64,000 nucleotides of DNA from JALYYC01 sp963795805 (GCA_963795805.1 CAWCIV010000004.1:1240001-1304000), one strand, 5' to 3'. Counted from the stretch's first letter, positions 50,510-59,795 are shown. Translations and numbers: made by a program. The notes: a model not told the origin generated them from the letters alone.

Positions 50510-51909
50510 CGGATTCCGGGCAATGCCTGAGCCGTCAGAGCGACGCCGGCGACCGCCACGACCGCGGCACTCGCGACCGGGATCATCGACGTGAGGCGAC
50601 CGAAGCCTCGCAAGGAAAACGCCGGTCGAACCCGGCTGACGAGCCTCGTTCCACTGGCGAGGACGATGCCGATTCCGGACAGGACGATCGCCAGGCCGAC
50701 GCTGTAGGCAAGGATCAACAGCATGCCGAAGGCGACTCGGTGCAAGGAGAGCGCCGAGAGCAGGACGACGAGCGCCGTGGGACAGGGAATCAGCCCGCCG
50801 GTGATCCCGAGGATGACAACGTTGCGGCGGCTGAGTCCGGCCCTCGACGAGCCATGGCCGTGGTCATGCCCGTGCCCGTGGGCATGGCCATGGAAAACCG
50901 TCCGTGCCCGAGTCAGGACCAGGGCCCCGCCGATGACCAGGATCATGATTCCCGAGAAGAGGGTGAGCCACGGATACAGTCGCTCCGGCGTTACAAGGCT
51001 TGCCGCGTAAAGCGTGACCAGGCCAAGGGCAAAGACGCCGGCGGTATGGGTGATCGTGATCGTCAGGCCGAGAATCAACGCGTGCCGCTTGCTGCCCTGC
51101 GTGCCGACGAGGTAGCCGGCCATCACGGCCTTGCCATGGCCGGGCGAAAGCGCGTGCAGTCCGCCGAGCACGACGGCGAGCAGTGAGGAGAAGCCAAGCA
51201 GGGACAGCGAGAGGTTTTTCGGAGCGATGAGTGCCGCAAAGCGATCCTGGATCAGATGCAGTGCGGGCGCGGTGGTGCGCGGGAGCGTTCCCCGCGTCAC
51301 CGCCCCTTCCGATCCAGGGACGAACGAGAAACTTGCCTCCGTGACATTGAGCGGGCTCGCCAGCATGTCCTGCGGATACTGGCGAAGTTCCCGGCTTGTG
51401 CTCGTCGTGGGCACCGTCGAGCTGGTGAGGTCCGCACCGTTGGAGGCCTGTACGACGATCTCCTTCCAGCCCAGGCGTCCCTGGAAGTTGTTGTCCCGAT
51501 AGCTCGCCGCATGCCGCCCTGAAGAGAGCGCCGAGCTGCCTGCCAGGCTGATCTCGAGGCGTTCGGTCTCCAGGCCCCCCTGGCCCGGCTGAAACTGGAT
51601 CGTGTGATCGACCATTCGGAGCGTCACGGGCTTGCCGTCGACGGTGAGGGCGACGCCGCGACTGAGGGTCTCCACCTGGCGGCCGAGGTAGGTGCTGTCA
51701 TCAGCAATCCGCTGCTTCTCCTGGAAGGCGGGGATCTCCGCGAGGTCGAGGACGTAGAACACGGTTGCCTGGCTGCCGGCAACTACGACGCGGCTGTAGT
51801 GATTGACCGTGAAATTGCCAAGCGGATGTGCAAGAGCTGGGACCGCGACGGCTACCGACACGACGGCGGCGCTGGCCGCCGCAGTCAACCAACGGGCGCT
51901 CAATCTCAT
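50506..51909 (-). CDS. NicO/RcnA-like metal transporter with extracellular N-terminal domain
   Basis: The 467-residue protein has a signal peptide (LTAAASAAVVSVAVAVPALA) and an N-terminal exported domain of about 200 residues. Six or more membrane helices follow. HALSPGHGKAVMAGYLVG and GLIPCPTALVVLLSALSLHR are the NicO signatures, and a His-rich loop (HGHAHGHGHDHGHG) lies between them. A nickel/cobalt role is usual for the family. It overlaps the TPR gene upstream by 4 bases. Co-occurrence with DUF4331 and TPR genes is familiar to me from other genomes. Confidence 0.88.
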   Translation of the reverse strand: MRLSARWLTAAASAAVVSVAVAVPALAHPLGNFTVNHYSRVVVAGSQATVFYVLDLAEIPAFQEKQRIADDSTYLGRQVETLSRGVALTVDGKPVTLRMVDHTIQFQPGQGGLETERLEISLAGSSALSSGRHAASYRDNNFQGRLGWKEIVVQASNGADLTSSTVPTTSTSRELRQYPQDMLASPLNVTEASFSFVPGSEGAVTRGTLPRTTAPALHLIQDRFAALIAPKNLSLSLLGFSSLLAVVLGGLHALSPGHGKAVMAGYLVGTQGSKRHALILGLTITITHTAGVFALGLVTLYAASLVTPERLYPWLTLFSGIMILVIGGALVLTRARTVFHGHAHGHGHDHGHGSSRAGLSRRNVVILGITGGLIPCPTALVVLLSALSLHRVAFGMLLILAYSVGLAIVLSGIGIVLASGTRLVSRVRPAFSLRGFGRLTSMIPVASAAVVAVAGVALTAQALPGIR

Positions 51910-53225
51910 GCGTGACCCTTGAGCGAGGCGAGCGCCCCGACGGCGTCGGCATGGTAGAGCACCGAGAAATATGGGTTGAGGGTGACCGCTTTGCGGAGAT
52001 CGGTTTTGGCCTGCGACAGCTGGCCAAGCTTGAGCTCGATCATCCCTGTATGGAAGAAGGCGAGCGCGTCAAGCGTCCCCAGCCGGTGCGCCTCTGTCGA
52101 CGCGGCTAGCGCACCACGGTAATCACCCGTCTGGTAGAGCGTCCACGCGAGCGAGTCCGCGGTGACCACGTTAGGACGGTCGCGCATCGCACGCCGGGCG
52201 GCGGCAAGCGCCTCATCGAGGCTGCCCTGGTGGTCGGCGTCGAACAGGGCCAGCTCCTGGTCGAGGTCGACGCCATTCGCGGTAAAGAGACGCTGCTCGG
52301 CGGCCGCCAGGTCGTATGTTTCGGCAGCCTTCTTGCCGTTCTTTGAGACGGCGTACACGTCGCCCAGCGCGATCACGTACTGGGGAATCGGGTAGATCTC
52401 GATGGCCCGCCGGTAAAGCGCGACGGCGTCGCCATATTTCTGCTGTGCCGCCCGAACGGACGCGAGGCCCGCCAGGCCCTGGACATAGCCGGGGAAGTCA
52501 CGCAACGCGCGGTGATACTGGCCCTCGGCATCGGCCAGGTGCCCGCCATTGAAGTAGAGATTCCCCAGGAGCACGTCGGTGTAGGCCAGGTTTTCTGGCA
52601 CCGGACCGCCTGCCTGGATCGCCTGCTTCATGGCCTCGATCGCCCCTGGAACATCGCCATAGAGCTCGCGAAGGTAGGAGATCCGCGAATAGGAACTCAG
52701 GTCCGGCCTGAGGTTGACCATCTGCTGGAGCGACGCGACCGCCTGGTCGTACTGACCGAGCTGGGTCTGCGCGTCGCTGACGATGCCGAGTGGCCGCGAG
52801 GCGAATGGGCCCAGTGCATGCGCCCGCTGACCCCAGGTCAGCGCGTCGGCGAACTGATGCCGGGCCAGGCTGAGCGTGCCCATCAGGGTGGCGGCCTCCA
52901 GATCAGTCGGGTTATGCGACAGGACCGCGTCGAGAAGGGACTGCGCCTTCGGATAGTAGGACGGATCACCAACCTCACGCACCTTCTGCAGATACGCGGC
53001 CGCGAGCTCATCCGACGCCATCCAGTTGCTGCCATTCGCACGAACCAGGCCCTGATCCCTGGCGATGACGTCATCGGTCTTAAGGTTGAAAGAGTGGCCA
53101 GGTTGTTCGGTCCGTGTGCTGATGGTCATCGCGCTGGCCGTCACTCCGGTCGCTCGGGCCTGGACCCCGCAGCCCGCGACGGCCGAGGAGAGCACGATCA
53201 CGCTGGCGATGCGGGCGATCTTCAT
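51906..53225 (-). CDS. TPR-repeat lipoprotein
   Basis: The 439-residue protein has a lipobox, VLSSAVAGCGV, at the N terminus. About eight TPR units follow; clear ones are AEGQYHRALRDFPGYVQGLAGL and AVALYRRAIEIYPIPQYVIAL. The last is LGQLSQAKTDLRKAVTLNPYFS. It probably acts as a scaffold on the outer face of the membrane for the DUF4331 protein or for metal handling. A hairpin separates it from DUF4331 upstream, and its stop overlaps the NicO start. Confidence 0.88.
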   Translation of the reverse strand: MKIARIASVIVLSSAVAGCGVQARATGVTASAMTISTRTEQPGHSFNLKTDDVIARDQGLVRANGSNWMASDELAAAYLQKVREVGDPSYYPKAQSLLDAVLSHNPTDLEAATLMGTLSLARHQFADALTWGQRAHALGPFASRPLGIVSDAQTQLGQYDQAVASLQQMVNLRPDLSSYSRISYLRELYGDVPGAIEAMKQAIQAGGPVPENLAYTDVLLGNLYFNGGHLADAEGQYHRALRDFPGYVQGLAGLASVRAAQQKYGDAVALYRRAIEIYPIPQYVIALGDVYAVSKNGKKAAETYDLAAAEQRLFTANGVDLDQELALFDADHQGSLDEALAAARRAMRDRPNVVTADSLAWTLYQTGDYRGALAASTEAHRLGTLDALAFFHTGMIELKLGQLSQAKTDLRKAVTLNPYFSVLYHADAVGALASLKGHA

Positions 53226-53247
53226 GAAGCCTCCATGGCGTGGTCAG

Positions 53248-53276
53248 GGACGGGGCCCCTCGAGGAGGCCCCGTCC
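53248..53276 (-). other. Intercistronic hairpin between DUF4331 and TPR genes
   Basis: GGACGGGGCC (53248-53257) pairs perfectly with GGCCCCGTCC (53267-53276) around a 9-base loop. It sits in the 62-base gap between the two genes, with no T tract on the minus strand. It may be an attenuator or an RNA stability element that lets DUF4331 be made in larger amounts. Confidence 0.55.
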
Positions 53277-53287
53277 GCTATCGATCG

Positions 53288-54700
53288 TTAAGGCGAGTGC
53301 GGGTCGGCGATGTACGGGAATTCGGTCAGGAGAGGGTCCGCATCCTTTGGAACGCCGTCGCCGATCGTGGTGGCTAGCGCGCCGGGCGTGCAGACCGGGG
53401 TGCCGAAGGCGCAGGTTGCGCCGTCGACGGCTTGCAGCGCGATGTCCGTAACGTCGTCGCCCAGCCGGCGGCCGTTGGGGAAGCCGTCGAGCTCCTTCGC
53501 GAGCGCGCCCAGCCGATTGACGTCGTTGGGGTTGGTGTGGGACACAGGCGTGTCCATGTTGAGGCGGAGCTCATCGCCGGGAACCTGGTTCGCGTTGCTC
53601 GGCATGTTCACGCCCTTGATGCCGGTCAGGAAAACCGCCACGAGGTCGGTGCGATTCGTCTCCGGCGCGTTCACCTTGAAAAATGCATTCAAGTATTTCG
53701 CCAGGACGGGAGAGGTGACGCCGCTGAGGAACTGCTTGTCATCCGCGGGAGTAGTGGCGTTGAAGGTGTCCTTGCCAGCGAGCGGCACGACGACTTCATT
53801 GACCAGCGGGTTGCCGAGGCGCGAGACCTGGGTCCAGTAATGACCGTTGCCATTGCCCTGGTTGTTGCCATTGGCCTGGTTATTGCCACTGCCCTGGTTG
53901 CTGCCGTTCAGCACCGTCGTCGTGGGCCGCTTCGAGGTCGCCCAGACGCCGATGATCGAGTCATTGGGGCCCTTCACGGACGACTTGGGTACCTGGATCG
54001 CGATCGTGTGGGTATTGACGCCGTTCAGCGTGTCGAGAGCGCCGGTCGCTGCGCCCGTAACGTTGAGCGGGCTGAAGATCCCACCGAGGTTGACGAAGAA
54101 CGGGTCGTCACGCTGGCCGGCGAATACTTTGATGCCGTTGCCGCCGTCGTGGATCGCGGCCATGGCGAGTTGGTGGTAATTGGCGGCATCGCCAGTGGAG
54201 TTCTTCCCGACGGCATCGGGCGGCGTCAGGAGGTTGCTCGCGATCCGGCGGTTGTCGCCGTTGTGCCAGAGCGCCATGTCGAAGGTCTGGGGCCGGTTCC
54301 AGTTCTTGTACGACTGCGTGCTCGCGTCGTAGCTTACCGGCCCGGTGGCATACAGGAAGGTCGACGGATCGACCGTCTTGGTCTTGAACTGGAACGAGTA
54401 GACGATGTGGTCCTTGGCGTCGCCGACGTTGTCAATGTGAATCTGATAGAGGACGTCATCGCCAAAACTGTAGAAGTTTGGGCCGCCCGAGGGAACCTCG
54501 ACTGGGATCCAATTGGCGATGATGTCGACCTTGGTGGGGTCGACCGGGTCGGTGAACGCGTACGTATCGGTGTTGTCGGCAACGGGGTCCTGGGAGATGA
54601 GGGGGGCCTCGCGGTGGCTCGACGCACTCGCCGCGATGGGCGCGAGCGTAAAGGCCGCCGCCGCCGTCCCGAGGACCGCGATCAAAGCTTGTTTGCGCAT
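53288..54700 (-). CDS. DUF4331 exported protein
   Basis: The 470-residue protein has a signal peptide (LIAVLGTAAAAFTLAPIAASA) and the family's opening SSHREAPLISQDPVADNTDTYAF. A Gly/Asn/Gln-rich low-complexity insert (near residues 270-290; QGSGNNQANGNNQGNG) lies in the middle. The end has DGFPNGRRLGDDVTDIALQAV, the family's conserved block. DUF4331 proteins are exported and abundant in some bacteria, with no agreed function. It heads the run TPR-NicO-ABC on this strand. Confidence 0.92.
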   Translation of the reverse strand: MRKQALIAVLGTAAAAFTLAPIAASASSHREAPLISQDPVADNTDTYAFTDPVDPTKVDIIANWIPVEVPSGGPNFYSFGDDVLYQIHIDNVGDAKDHIVYSFQFKTKTVDPSTFLYATGPVSYDASTQSYKNWNRPQTFDMALWHNGDNRRIASNLLTPPDAVGKNSTGDAANYHQLAMAAIHDGGNGIKVFAGQRDDPFFVNLGGIFSPLNVTGAATGALDTLNGVNTHTIAIQVPKSSVKGPNDSIIGVWATSKRPTTTVLNGSNQGSGNNQANGNNQGNGNGHYWTQVSRLGNPLVNEVVVPLAGKDTFNATTPADDKQFLSGVTSPVLAKYLNAFFKVNAPETNRTDLVAVFLTGIKGVNMPSNANQVPGDELRLNMDTPVSHTNPNDVNRLGALAKELDGFPNGRRLGDDVTDIALQAVDGATCAFGTPVCTPGALATTIGDGVPKDADPLLTEFPYIADPHSP

Positions 54701-54715
54701 GAGTCTTCCTTTTTC

Positions 54716-54744
54716 TTACAGAGTCTGTTGGCTACGCGAGTCAA
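54716..54744 (-). promoter_or_regulatory. Possible promoter of DUF4331
   Basis: Minus strand: TTGACT (54744-54739), 17 bases, CTGTAA (54721-54716). The start codon at 54700 follows after about 15 bases with GGAAGA as ribosome site. The -10 is weak. Confidence 0.4.
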
Positions 54745-54855
54745 CGATGCTTGCGCGACCAACTTCTGACAAGGGCCCTTGCGAGAGCTTGGCCTGCCTC
54801 TGTAACGAAAACGAACGTTTCCCGGATCAATTGAATTGAAGTCCCGGGAATGGAC

Positions 54856-54878
54856 AAAATCATCCGAACGAAGGATGA
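54856..54878 (-). terminator. Terminator after the MEDS anti-sigma gene
   Basis: On the minus strand TCATCC-TTCGTTC-GGATGA is followed by TTTT. It lies 30 bases after the stop of the MEDS gene. The stem is only 6 bp. The rest of the 200-base gap holds the DUF4331 promoter and no gene. Confidence 0.5.
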
Positions 54879-54907
54879 CAGCCGGGTGAAGAACGACGAG
54901 GTAGGGC

Positions 54908-55714
54908 TTAAGCAGCCAGGTAGAACGGGTTCTGGCGAACGATGCGGTGGCCCATGATCGTGATCGGGTGGGTGCGCAGACCACCGTCCATCACGCTGAT
55001 GCCGCCGAGCTTTGAGACGTCGTAGGCGCACACGACCACAGCCGGATAGGCACGGACGACCGCATTCACTCGCTTTTCAAACTCCACAATCGACGACGTG
55101 TCCGGCCATCCGGCCTGGTCCCACCCAATGAATCCAAGCAGGCGAATCATTCGGTAGCCGTCGCGCAGCGCCTGATCCAATCGGCCGCCGATGGCGTCGA
55201 TCAAATCGTCCGTATGCGGGGCGCCGCCGATCATGACCAGCTTCCCACGCTCGACCAGGCTCGCCACCGAACCCGCATAGCCGTCCTGCAGCCACTCGGT
55301 CAGGGAGCCAAAACGGCTCTTGTCGGCAAACAGCACGCCGAACTGCTCGGGCTGGTCCAGCCCAACCCGAAGAAAGCTCATCGATTGCTTGAGCCCTTTG
55401 TCGTCCGAATGAAAGACGCAGGCGTGGCTGCCCAGCGCCAGCCGCTGCGAGCTCCATCCGAGACTTATCGAGATCGGAGCCGTCTCGGTGCGAAGGGCAT
55501 CCATGATTCTGGCGCGCAGCTCAGGCCGCGGCTCCCGTTCCGGGACTGTGAGCAGGAGCTTGTCGGTGACGCGCCTGAACTCGTGGATGGAGCGCTCGTG
55601 CATGGCACAGCCGGTCAGGTGCAGGTCAACAGCCCCCTGATCCGGTTGATCTAACGCTGATATCACGTAGGCGCCCAGCAACTCGTCAACTTCTCCGCAG
55701 CCAAGGGCTTTCAT
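54908..55714 (-). CDS. Anti-sigma-type N terminus fused to a MEDS (DcmR-type) sensory domain
   Basis: The 268-residue protein starts at ATG 55714 overlapping the sigma stop. Residues 1-80 look like a zinc anti-sigma domain (CGEVDELLGAYVISALD, then HLTGCAMHERSIHEF); the second Cys of HxxxCxxC is replaced, so zinc binding is doubtful. Residues about 90-268 are a MEDS domain: LGSHACVFHSDDKGLKQSMSFLRVGL, GVLFADKSRFGSLTEWLQDGY, RLLGFIGWDQAGWPD and PAVVVCAYDVSKL. The paralogue at 61.6 kb has the MEDS part only. It probably controls the adjacent ECF sigma factor in response to a small molecule. Confidence 0.85.
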   Translation of the reverse strand: MKALGCGEVDELLGAYVISALDQPDQGAVDLHLTGCAMHERSIHEFRRVTDKLLLTVPEREPRPELRARIMDALRTETAPISISLGWSSQRLALGSHACVFHSDDKGLKQSMSFLRVGLDQPEQFGVLFADKSRFGSLTEWLQDGYAGSVASLVERGKLVMIGGAPHTDDLIDAIGGRLDQALRDGYRMIRLLGFIGWDQAGWPDTSSIVEFEKRVNAVVRAYPAVVVCAYDVSKLGGISVMDGGLRTHPITIMGHRIVRQNPFYLAA

Positions 55715-56238
55715 CCCGACATTGTGCCGAATCTGGCAAGATCGTGGGAAGCGAGCTTCTCGAGAGCCAAGCGGAGCTGGCCCTTGACAGTCCCTAGGGG
55801 CTGATTGGTGCGCCGTGCGATTTGCGTGTGGGTGTAGCCACCAAAGTACGCGAGGCTTATGGCCTCTAGCTGGGCCTTCGGCAGCAGCTTCAGGGCGTCG
55901 CGAACCCAGAGGCGCTCAGGTCCGAGGGTAGCTGGGTCCGCCTGCTCGCTCCCGAGGTCGGCGGTCTCGGGCTCGAGTTCATCTTCCTGACTCAGGCGGT
56001 CGTGACGCAGTCGGTCGACGGCCCGGTTGCGCACGATCGTGAGCAGCCAGTTCCTCAGCCCACCCTTCGCCCGGTCGAACTGAGTGCGGGAGCGCCAGGC
56101 GGCGAGGAAGGCCTCCTGGACGACATCCTCAGCCGCTGTTTGTTCCTGGACCATGCGGAAAGCAACCCCGTAGGCGATCCCCTTGTGGGCGTCGTAGAGG
56201 TGTTCAAGGTCTTCAACCGACTCGAGTGCATCGACCAA
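55711..56238 (-). CDS. ECF RNA polymerase sigma factor, partner of the MEDS anti-sigma
   Basis: The 175-residue protein has region 2 (YDAHKGIAYGVAFRMVQEQTAAEDVVQEAFLAAWR, with NWLLTIVRNRAVDRLRHD) and region 4 (LKLLPKAQLEAISLAYFGGYTHTQIARRT, then LGTVKGQLRLALEKL). It overlaps its MEDS partner by 4 bases (ATGA), a classic sigma/anti-sigma arrangement. The style resembles SigK/RpoE of actinobacteria. A TTGACA promoter lies upstream. Confidence 0.93.
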   Translation of the reverse strand: MVDALESVEDLEHLYDAHKGIAYGVAFRMVQEQTAAEDVVQEAFLAAWRSRTQFDRAKGGLRNWLLTIVRNRAVDRLRHDRLSQEDELEPETADLGSEQADPATLGPERLWVRDALKLLPKAQLEAISLAYFGGYTHTQIARRTNQPLGTVKGQLRLALEKLASHDLARFGTMSG

Positions 56239-56284
56239 CGAACGCCCCCTTCCTACGGTGACCGCGACCTTATAGCGTCCTTAC

Positions 56285-56313
56285 TTGTAACACTTATAGT
56301 CAGGCGCTGTCAA
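56285..56313 (-). promoter_or_regulatory. Promoter of the ECF sigma/MEDS operon
   Basis: Minus strand: TTGACA (56313-56308), 17 bases, TTACAA (56290-56285), in an AT-rich 140-base intergenic stretch. It looks like a housekeeping-type promoter rather than an ECF one. Confidence 0.5.
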
Positions 56314-56377
56314 TACTGGATACTTGTCATCTAATATTCTATTAGTGCGCTACGCTCACCTCATCGTTTGAGGGCGC

Positions 56378-57913
56378 CTAGCGCAAGGAGAAAATCTGGA
56401 TATCCGGGCCAGGTCGTTGCCAGCCGGCATAGCCGCTGAGGGGGACGTAATAACCATCGATCGGGTCGAAGGCGGCTTCGGTGCATCTGCCGTTGGTTGG
56501 CGAAAAGCTCGCTCGAAGCGTGGCGCCAGCTTGTAAAACCTGCAGCAACCGCGTAGGTGATGAGCACCCACCGCTCGGCGTGACCGGGGAGTAAACAACG
56601 TAATCGACGCCGGCGGCGCGAAGAGTCGCCAGGGCATCGCTGCTCAGCGTGGCCTCGTCCAACTCTTGCACGACGTACCGTTCCTCGAGGCGGTTCTGGA
56701 GAAACGACGCGACGTAGGAATCGGCCGCTCCATGGCTCTGGTTTCGCCGATCGATCATCGCCTGGTCGTGTGCCGGGCCGGCAAAGTACAGGGCCGCCAC
56801 GCGTTGGCCCAGCGGAACATTGGAATTCAGCCAGTCGAAAGCCTGGGTCCGAGTATCGGTCTGCTGGATCAAGTGGTCGAAGGCCAGGTCGTGCGCAACC
56901 GCAGGGACCACCACGATTGCCGTCGCGACGAGCATCGCCAGAGTCGGTCGCGTGACGCGCTCACCCATCGCGACCAGGGCGCGAGCCCCCAGAAGGGCGA
57001 GGGGCGGGACGAGGGGGTCGGCATACCGGACGAATACCGAGTAGCCGGCGCCGATCAGGCCGTAGTATCCGAAAACGAAGGCAAGCAGGACGATATCGGC
57101 TTTGGTCCGGCGCCAAATTGCGTAAACGACCCCGAAGCCACCAAGCAGGGCGAACGGGGGGTCGAGGCCGTACCACAGCGCCAGCCGAGGGATGTGCAGG
57201 TAACCGATCTCGGGCTGACTTCCGGAAGAGAGGTGGTGAAAGATGTACCCGATTCCCGAAGCGAATGCCCGCCTGTCGATGACCAGAAATGGGGATGTCA
57301 GCAGGAACGTGAGGACGCCAGCCAGCCCGATCGCCGCAATCCCGAGCGCGGCCCGGCGCCAACGCCGCACCTGCAATGCATTGGCGACCGCAAGACCTGG
57401 CAGGAGTAGCGCGCCATTGTACTTGACACTTGCGGCAAGTCCCAGCACGACGCCTCCGAGGAGACGATGGCGCGTCGCGTCCTGCTCGGCGAGCCGAAGG
57501 GCAAGGGCCAAGCCAACGACACACGTCAGGGTCAGTGGGATGTCGATGGTGGCGAAATGACTGTCGCGGACCGCGAGGAAGGCGACGGCCAGCAGGATCG
57601 CCGCGATGATCCCGGGCGCCTCCCCGTAGGCCCGGCGGCCGACGCGGTACGCGACCACGACCGTGGCCGCCCCGAGCAGGGCGTCGAGGATACGAACCGC
57701 AAGGTAAGGGGCGGCCGGCCCAATCAGTGGGAAGAGCGGGCGCATCAGGGCGAGCCAGCCTGCCGAGACGTACATATACAGGTGCGGCCAGTTCGTGAAG
57801 TGAGGGTCGAACACGCCGTGGAGGATGCCCATCGCACGGCCGACCACGACATCCTCGTCCGGCCGGTAGATGGCCGGGAATCCGAAGTTGATGCCCCAGA
57901 CCCGGAGCGCCAA
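56378..57913 (-). CDS. GT39/ArnT-like membrane glycosyltransferase
   Basis: The frame gives 511 residues from TTG 57913. The PMT/ArnT pattern is seen: FGFPAIYRPDEDVVVGRAMGIL with acidic pair, HFTNWPHLYMYVSAGWLALMRPLF, ILLAVAFLAVRDSHFATIDIPLT and ASVKYNGALLLPGLAV. About eleven helices are followed by a C-terminal domain of ~150 residues outside the membrane. Homologous-looking residues (RRLALPAIVAGA) continue upstream of TTG without an obvious start codon, so the N terminus may be longer. It transfers a sugar from a polyprenyl donor to protein or lipid. Confidence 0.85.
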   Translation of the reverse strand: MALRVWGINFGFPAIYRPDEDVVVGRAMGILHGVFDPHFTNWPHLYMYVSAGWLALMRPLFPLIGPAAPYLAVRILDALLGAATVVVAYRVGRRAYGEAPGIIAAILLAVAFLAVRDSHFATIDIPLTLTCVVGLALALRLAEQDATRHRLLGGVVLGLAASVKYNGALLLPGLAVANALQVRRWRRAALGIAAIGLAGVLTFLLTSPFLVIDRRAFASGIGYIFHHLSSGSQPEIGYLHIPRLALWYGLDPPFALLGGFGVVYAIWRRTKADIVLLAFVFGYYGLIGAGYSVFVRYADPLVPPLALLGARALVAMGERVTRPTLAMLVATAIVVVPAVAHDLAFDHLIQQTDTRTQAFDWLNSNVPLGQRVAALYFAGPAHDQAMIDRRNQSHGAADSYVASFLQNRLEERYVVQELDEATLSSDALATLRAAGVDYVVYSPVTPSGGCSSPTRLLQVLQAGATLRASFSPTNGRCTEAAFDPIDGYYVPLSGYAGWQRPGPDIQIFSLR

Positions 57914-57950
57914 GGCGCCCGCGACGATGGCAGGAAGCGCGAGCCGCCGG

Positions 57951-58559
57951 CTAATCGCGCTGCGAGCCCCGCGCCGCGGGCGTTCGCTCGAACATGTAGT
58001 AAACAGCCACCACGCCGATCACTGCCAGCGCAGCCGGCGCGCTGATGAGGGCGACGACAATCGCCACGAGGTAGACTGCGCCGCCGATCGAGAACCGCAG
58101 CCATGCCGCGCCGCGGGCCCCTTCCGGCACCGGTTGCAGGAGTCGGCCCTCGCCAAGTGTCCAGACGAAGATGGCGGCGAAGCTGAGGGCCATTCCTTCG
58201 AAGGCGAGACCATAGATCACCATCGCGACGTGTGCATCCTGGTTGTTGCTCGTCAGATACTTGGCCATCGTGCTCGTCGCGAACGGAATGGCGACAACAA
58301 AGAGCAGGAGGACCAGATTGAGGTAGAGGATCGTGCGGTCGACGACGGCGATGTTTTTGACGAGTTCGTGGTGATTGACCCAGATGATCCCGATCGTGAA
58401 GAAGCTGATCAGGTAGGCAATAAATGATGGCCAGTGCTCCCCCAGTTGACGGAGGAGCGGGCCATGGCCGGGTCCGGCCACGGCGAGGTCCAGGGCCAGG
58501 AGCGTGATGGCGACCGCGATCACACCGTCGCTGAACGCTTCGAGGCGGCCCCGCTCCAT
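57951..58559 (-). CDS. TMEM175-family potassium channel protein
   Basis: The start is ATG 58559, giving 202 residues; the long frame open upstream is antisense to the MFS gene and is rejected. The first helix holds the family signature RLEAFSDGVIAVAITLLALDL. WPSFIAYLISFFTIGIIWVNHHELV is the conserved second pair. Six helices are expected, and dimers or tetramers make the pore in the family. It is divergent from the MFS gene (18 bases apart) and upstream of GT39 on the same strand. Confidence 0.9.
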   Translation of the reverse strand: MERGRLEAFSDGVIAVAITLLALDLAVAGPGHGPLLRQLGEHWPSFIAYLISFFTIGIIWVNHHELVKNIAVVDRTILYLNLVLLLFVVAIPFATSTMAKYLTSNNQDAHVAMVIYGLAFEGMALSFAAIFVWTLGEGRLLQPVPEGARGAAWLRFSIGGAVYLVAIVVALISAPAALAVIGVVAVYYMFERTPAARGSQRD

Positions 58560-58577
58560 TCGGAGAAGATAACCGGA

Positions 58578-59795
58578 ATGGCCGCGGAGCCAATGCAAGC
58601 CTCGTACATCGGGCTGATGCGCGTGCCCGGCTTCGCGCGGGTGGCGCTCGGAACGGTTCTTGGCCGGCTGGCCGGGGCGATGTGGGAGATCGTGTTGGTG
58701 CTCTTCGTTTTGCAGCGTTATCACTCTCCGGCCCTCGTCGGCGTCACACTGCTGCTCGGCCTCCTCCCCGGCCTGGTGTTCAGCCCGATTGCCGGCTCCC
58801 TCCTCGACCGGCAAGGACGGGTCCGGCTCATGGTGCTGGACTACAGCCTTAGTGCGGCGCTCACCGGGGCGATCGCGCTGCTTTCGATGCTGCACGCGTT
58901 GCCGGTCCCGCTCTTGCTCGCCGTCGTAACCGTGCTCTCGGTCAGCAACATCTTCAGCATCACCGGGTCCCGCTCGCTCTTTCCGCTGATGCTGCCGCGG
59001 CAGCTGTGGGATCGGGCGAATGGGCTCGACAGCAGCTCGTACGCCTTGACCTCGATCATCGGCCCGGCGATCGCGGGCCTCGCCATTGCCCGCTTCAGCC
59101 CGGAGGCGGCCGTGCTCGCCACCGGAGCGGTCGTCCTGGTCGCGGCACTGTCCCTGGTCGGCGTGCCAGAGCCGATCGAAGCTGCGGCGCCCGGTGGCTC
59201 GCTCCTCCGCGATGCCTGGGATGCTCTCCGCTACGTCATCGCGAATCCGACGCTTCGTGGCCTCGCCGGCGCCATGTTCTTCACAAACCTCGGGGCGGGT
59301 CCGATCGTAATCGGGATTCCGCTCGTGGTCCTTCAGCGACTCCACGGCGGGGCGGACACCGTGGGCCAGATCTTCGCGGTGAGCGGGGTGGCCGGCCTGG
59401 TGGCGGGACTCCTGGCAGGCCGCCTCAGGACGGAAAGTCGCGAGCGACCACTCATGGCAATCGCGATCGCGGCCTGGGCGCCGGCCATGGTCGCCCTGGC
59501 GCTTACGGACAGCCTGCCCGTCGTGGTGGCGGTGGGCGTCGTAACGGGGGCGGCGACCGCCGTCAGTAACCTTGGCGTGTTCGCGCTGCGCCAGCGCCGG
59601 ATCGACCCGCGGTGGTTTGGGCGAGGATTTGCCGTCTCCATGAGCCTCAACATGGTCGGGATACCGATTGGGTCGGCGCTTGCCGGACCCCTGTTTGTTC
59701 GATCGATCACGCTGCCGCTATTGCTTGGTGCCGGCGTGTCGCTGCTGGGCGCCGCGGCCTGCATGGTGCTGATCCCGAAGCGGGCTGCGCCTTAG
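58578..59795 (+). CDS. MFS transporter
   Basis: I use ATG 58578, giving 405 residues; the frame is open further upstream but overlaps TMEM175 in antisense. Twelve helices are visible. SPIAGSLLDRQGRVRLMVLDY is the loop 2-3 motif, and FTNLGAGPIVIGIPLVVLQRLHGG and RWFGRGFAVSMSLNMVGIPIGSALAGPL are family-like. It resembles MFS_3/enterobactin exporter-type carriers. Substrate unknown. It is convergent with the EamA gene, with a 4-base overlap. Confidence 0.9.
   Translation: MAAEPMQASYIGLMRVPGFARVALGTVLGRLAGAMWEIVLVLFVLQRYHSPALVGVTLLLGLLPGLVFSPIAGSLLDRQGRVRLMVLDYSLSAALTGAIALLSMLHALPVPLLLAVVTVLSVSNIFSITGSRSLFPLMLPRQLWDRANGLDSSSYALTSIIGPAIAGLAIARFSPEAAVLATGAVVLVAALSLVGVPEPIEAAAPGGSLLRDAWDALRYVIANPTLRGLAGAMFFTNLGAGPIVIGIPLVVLQRLHGGADTVGQIFAVSGVAGLVAGLLAGRLRTESRERPLMAIAIAAWAPAMVALALTDSLPVVVAVGVVTGAATAVSNLGVFALRQRRIDPRWFGRGFAVSMSLNMVGIPIGSALAGPLFVRSITLPLLLGAGVSLLGAAACMVLIPKRAAP

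Noticed and set aside
53840..53910. Short DNA repeat in the DUF4331 gene
   Set aside because: It is a Gly/Asn/Gln low-complexity insert in a coding frame, not a regulatory array.
58560..59345. N-terminal extension of the TMEM175 frame
   Set aside because: It is antisense to the MFS gene; the TMEM175 signature begins at ATG 58559.
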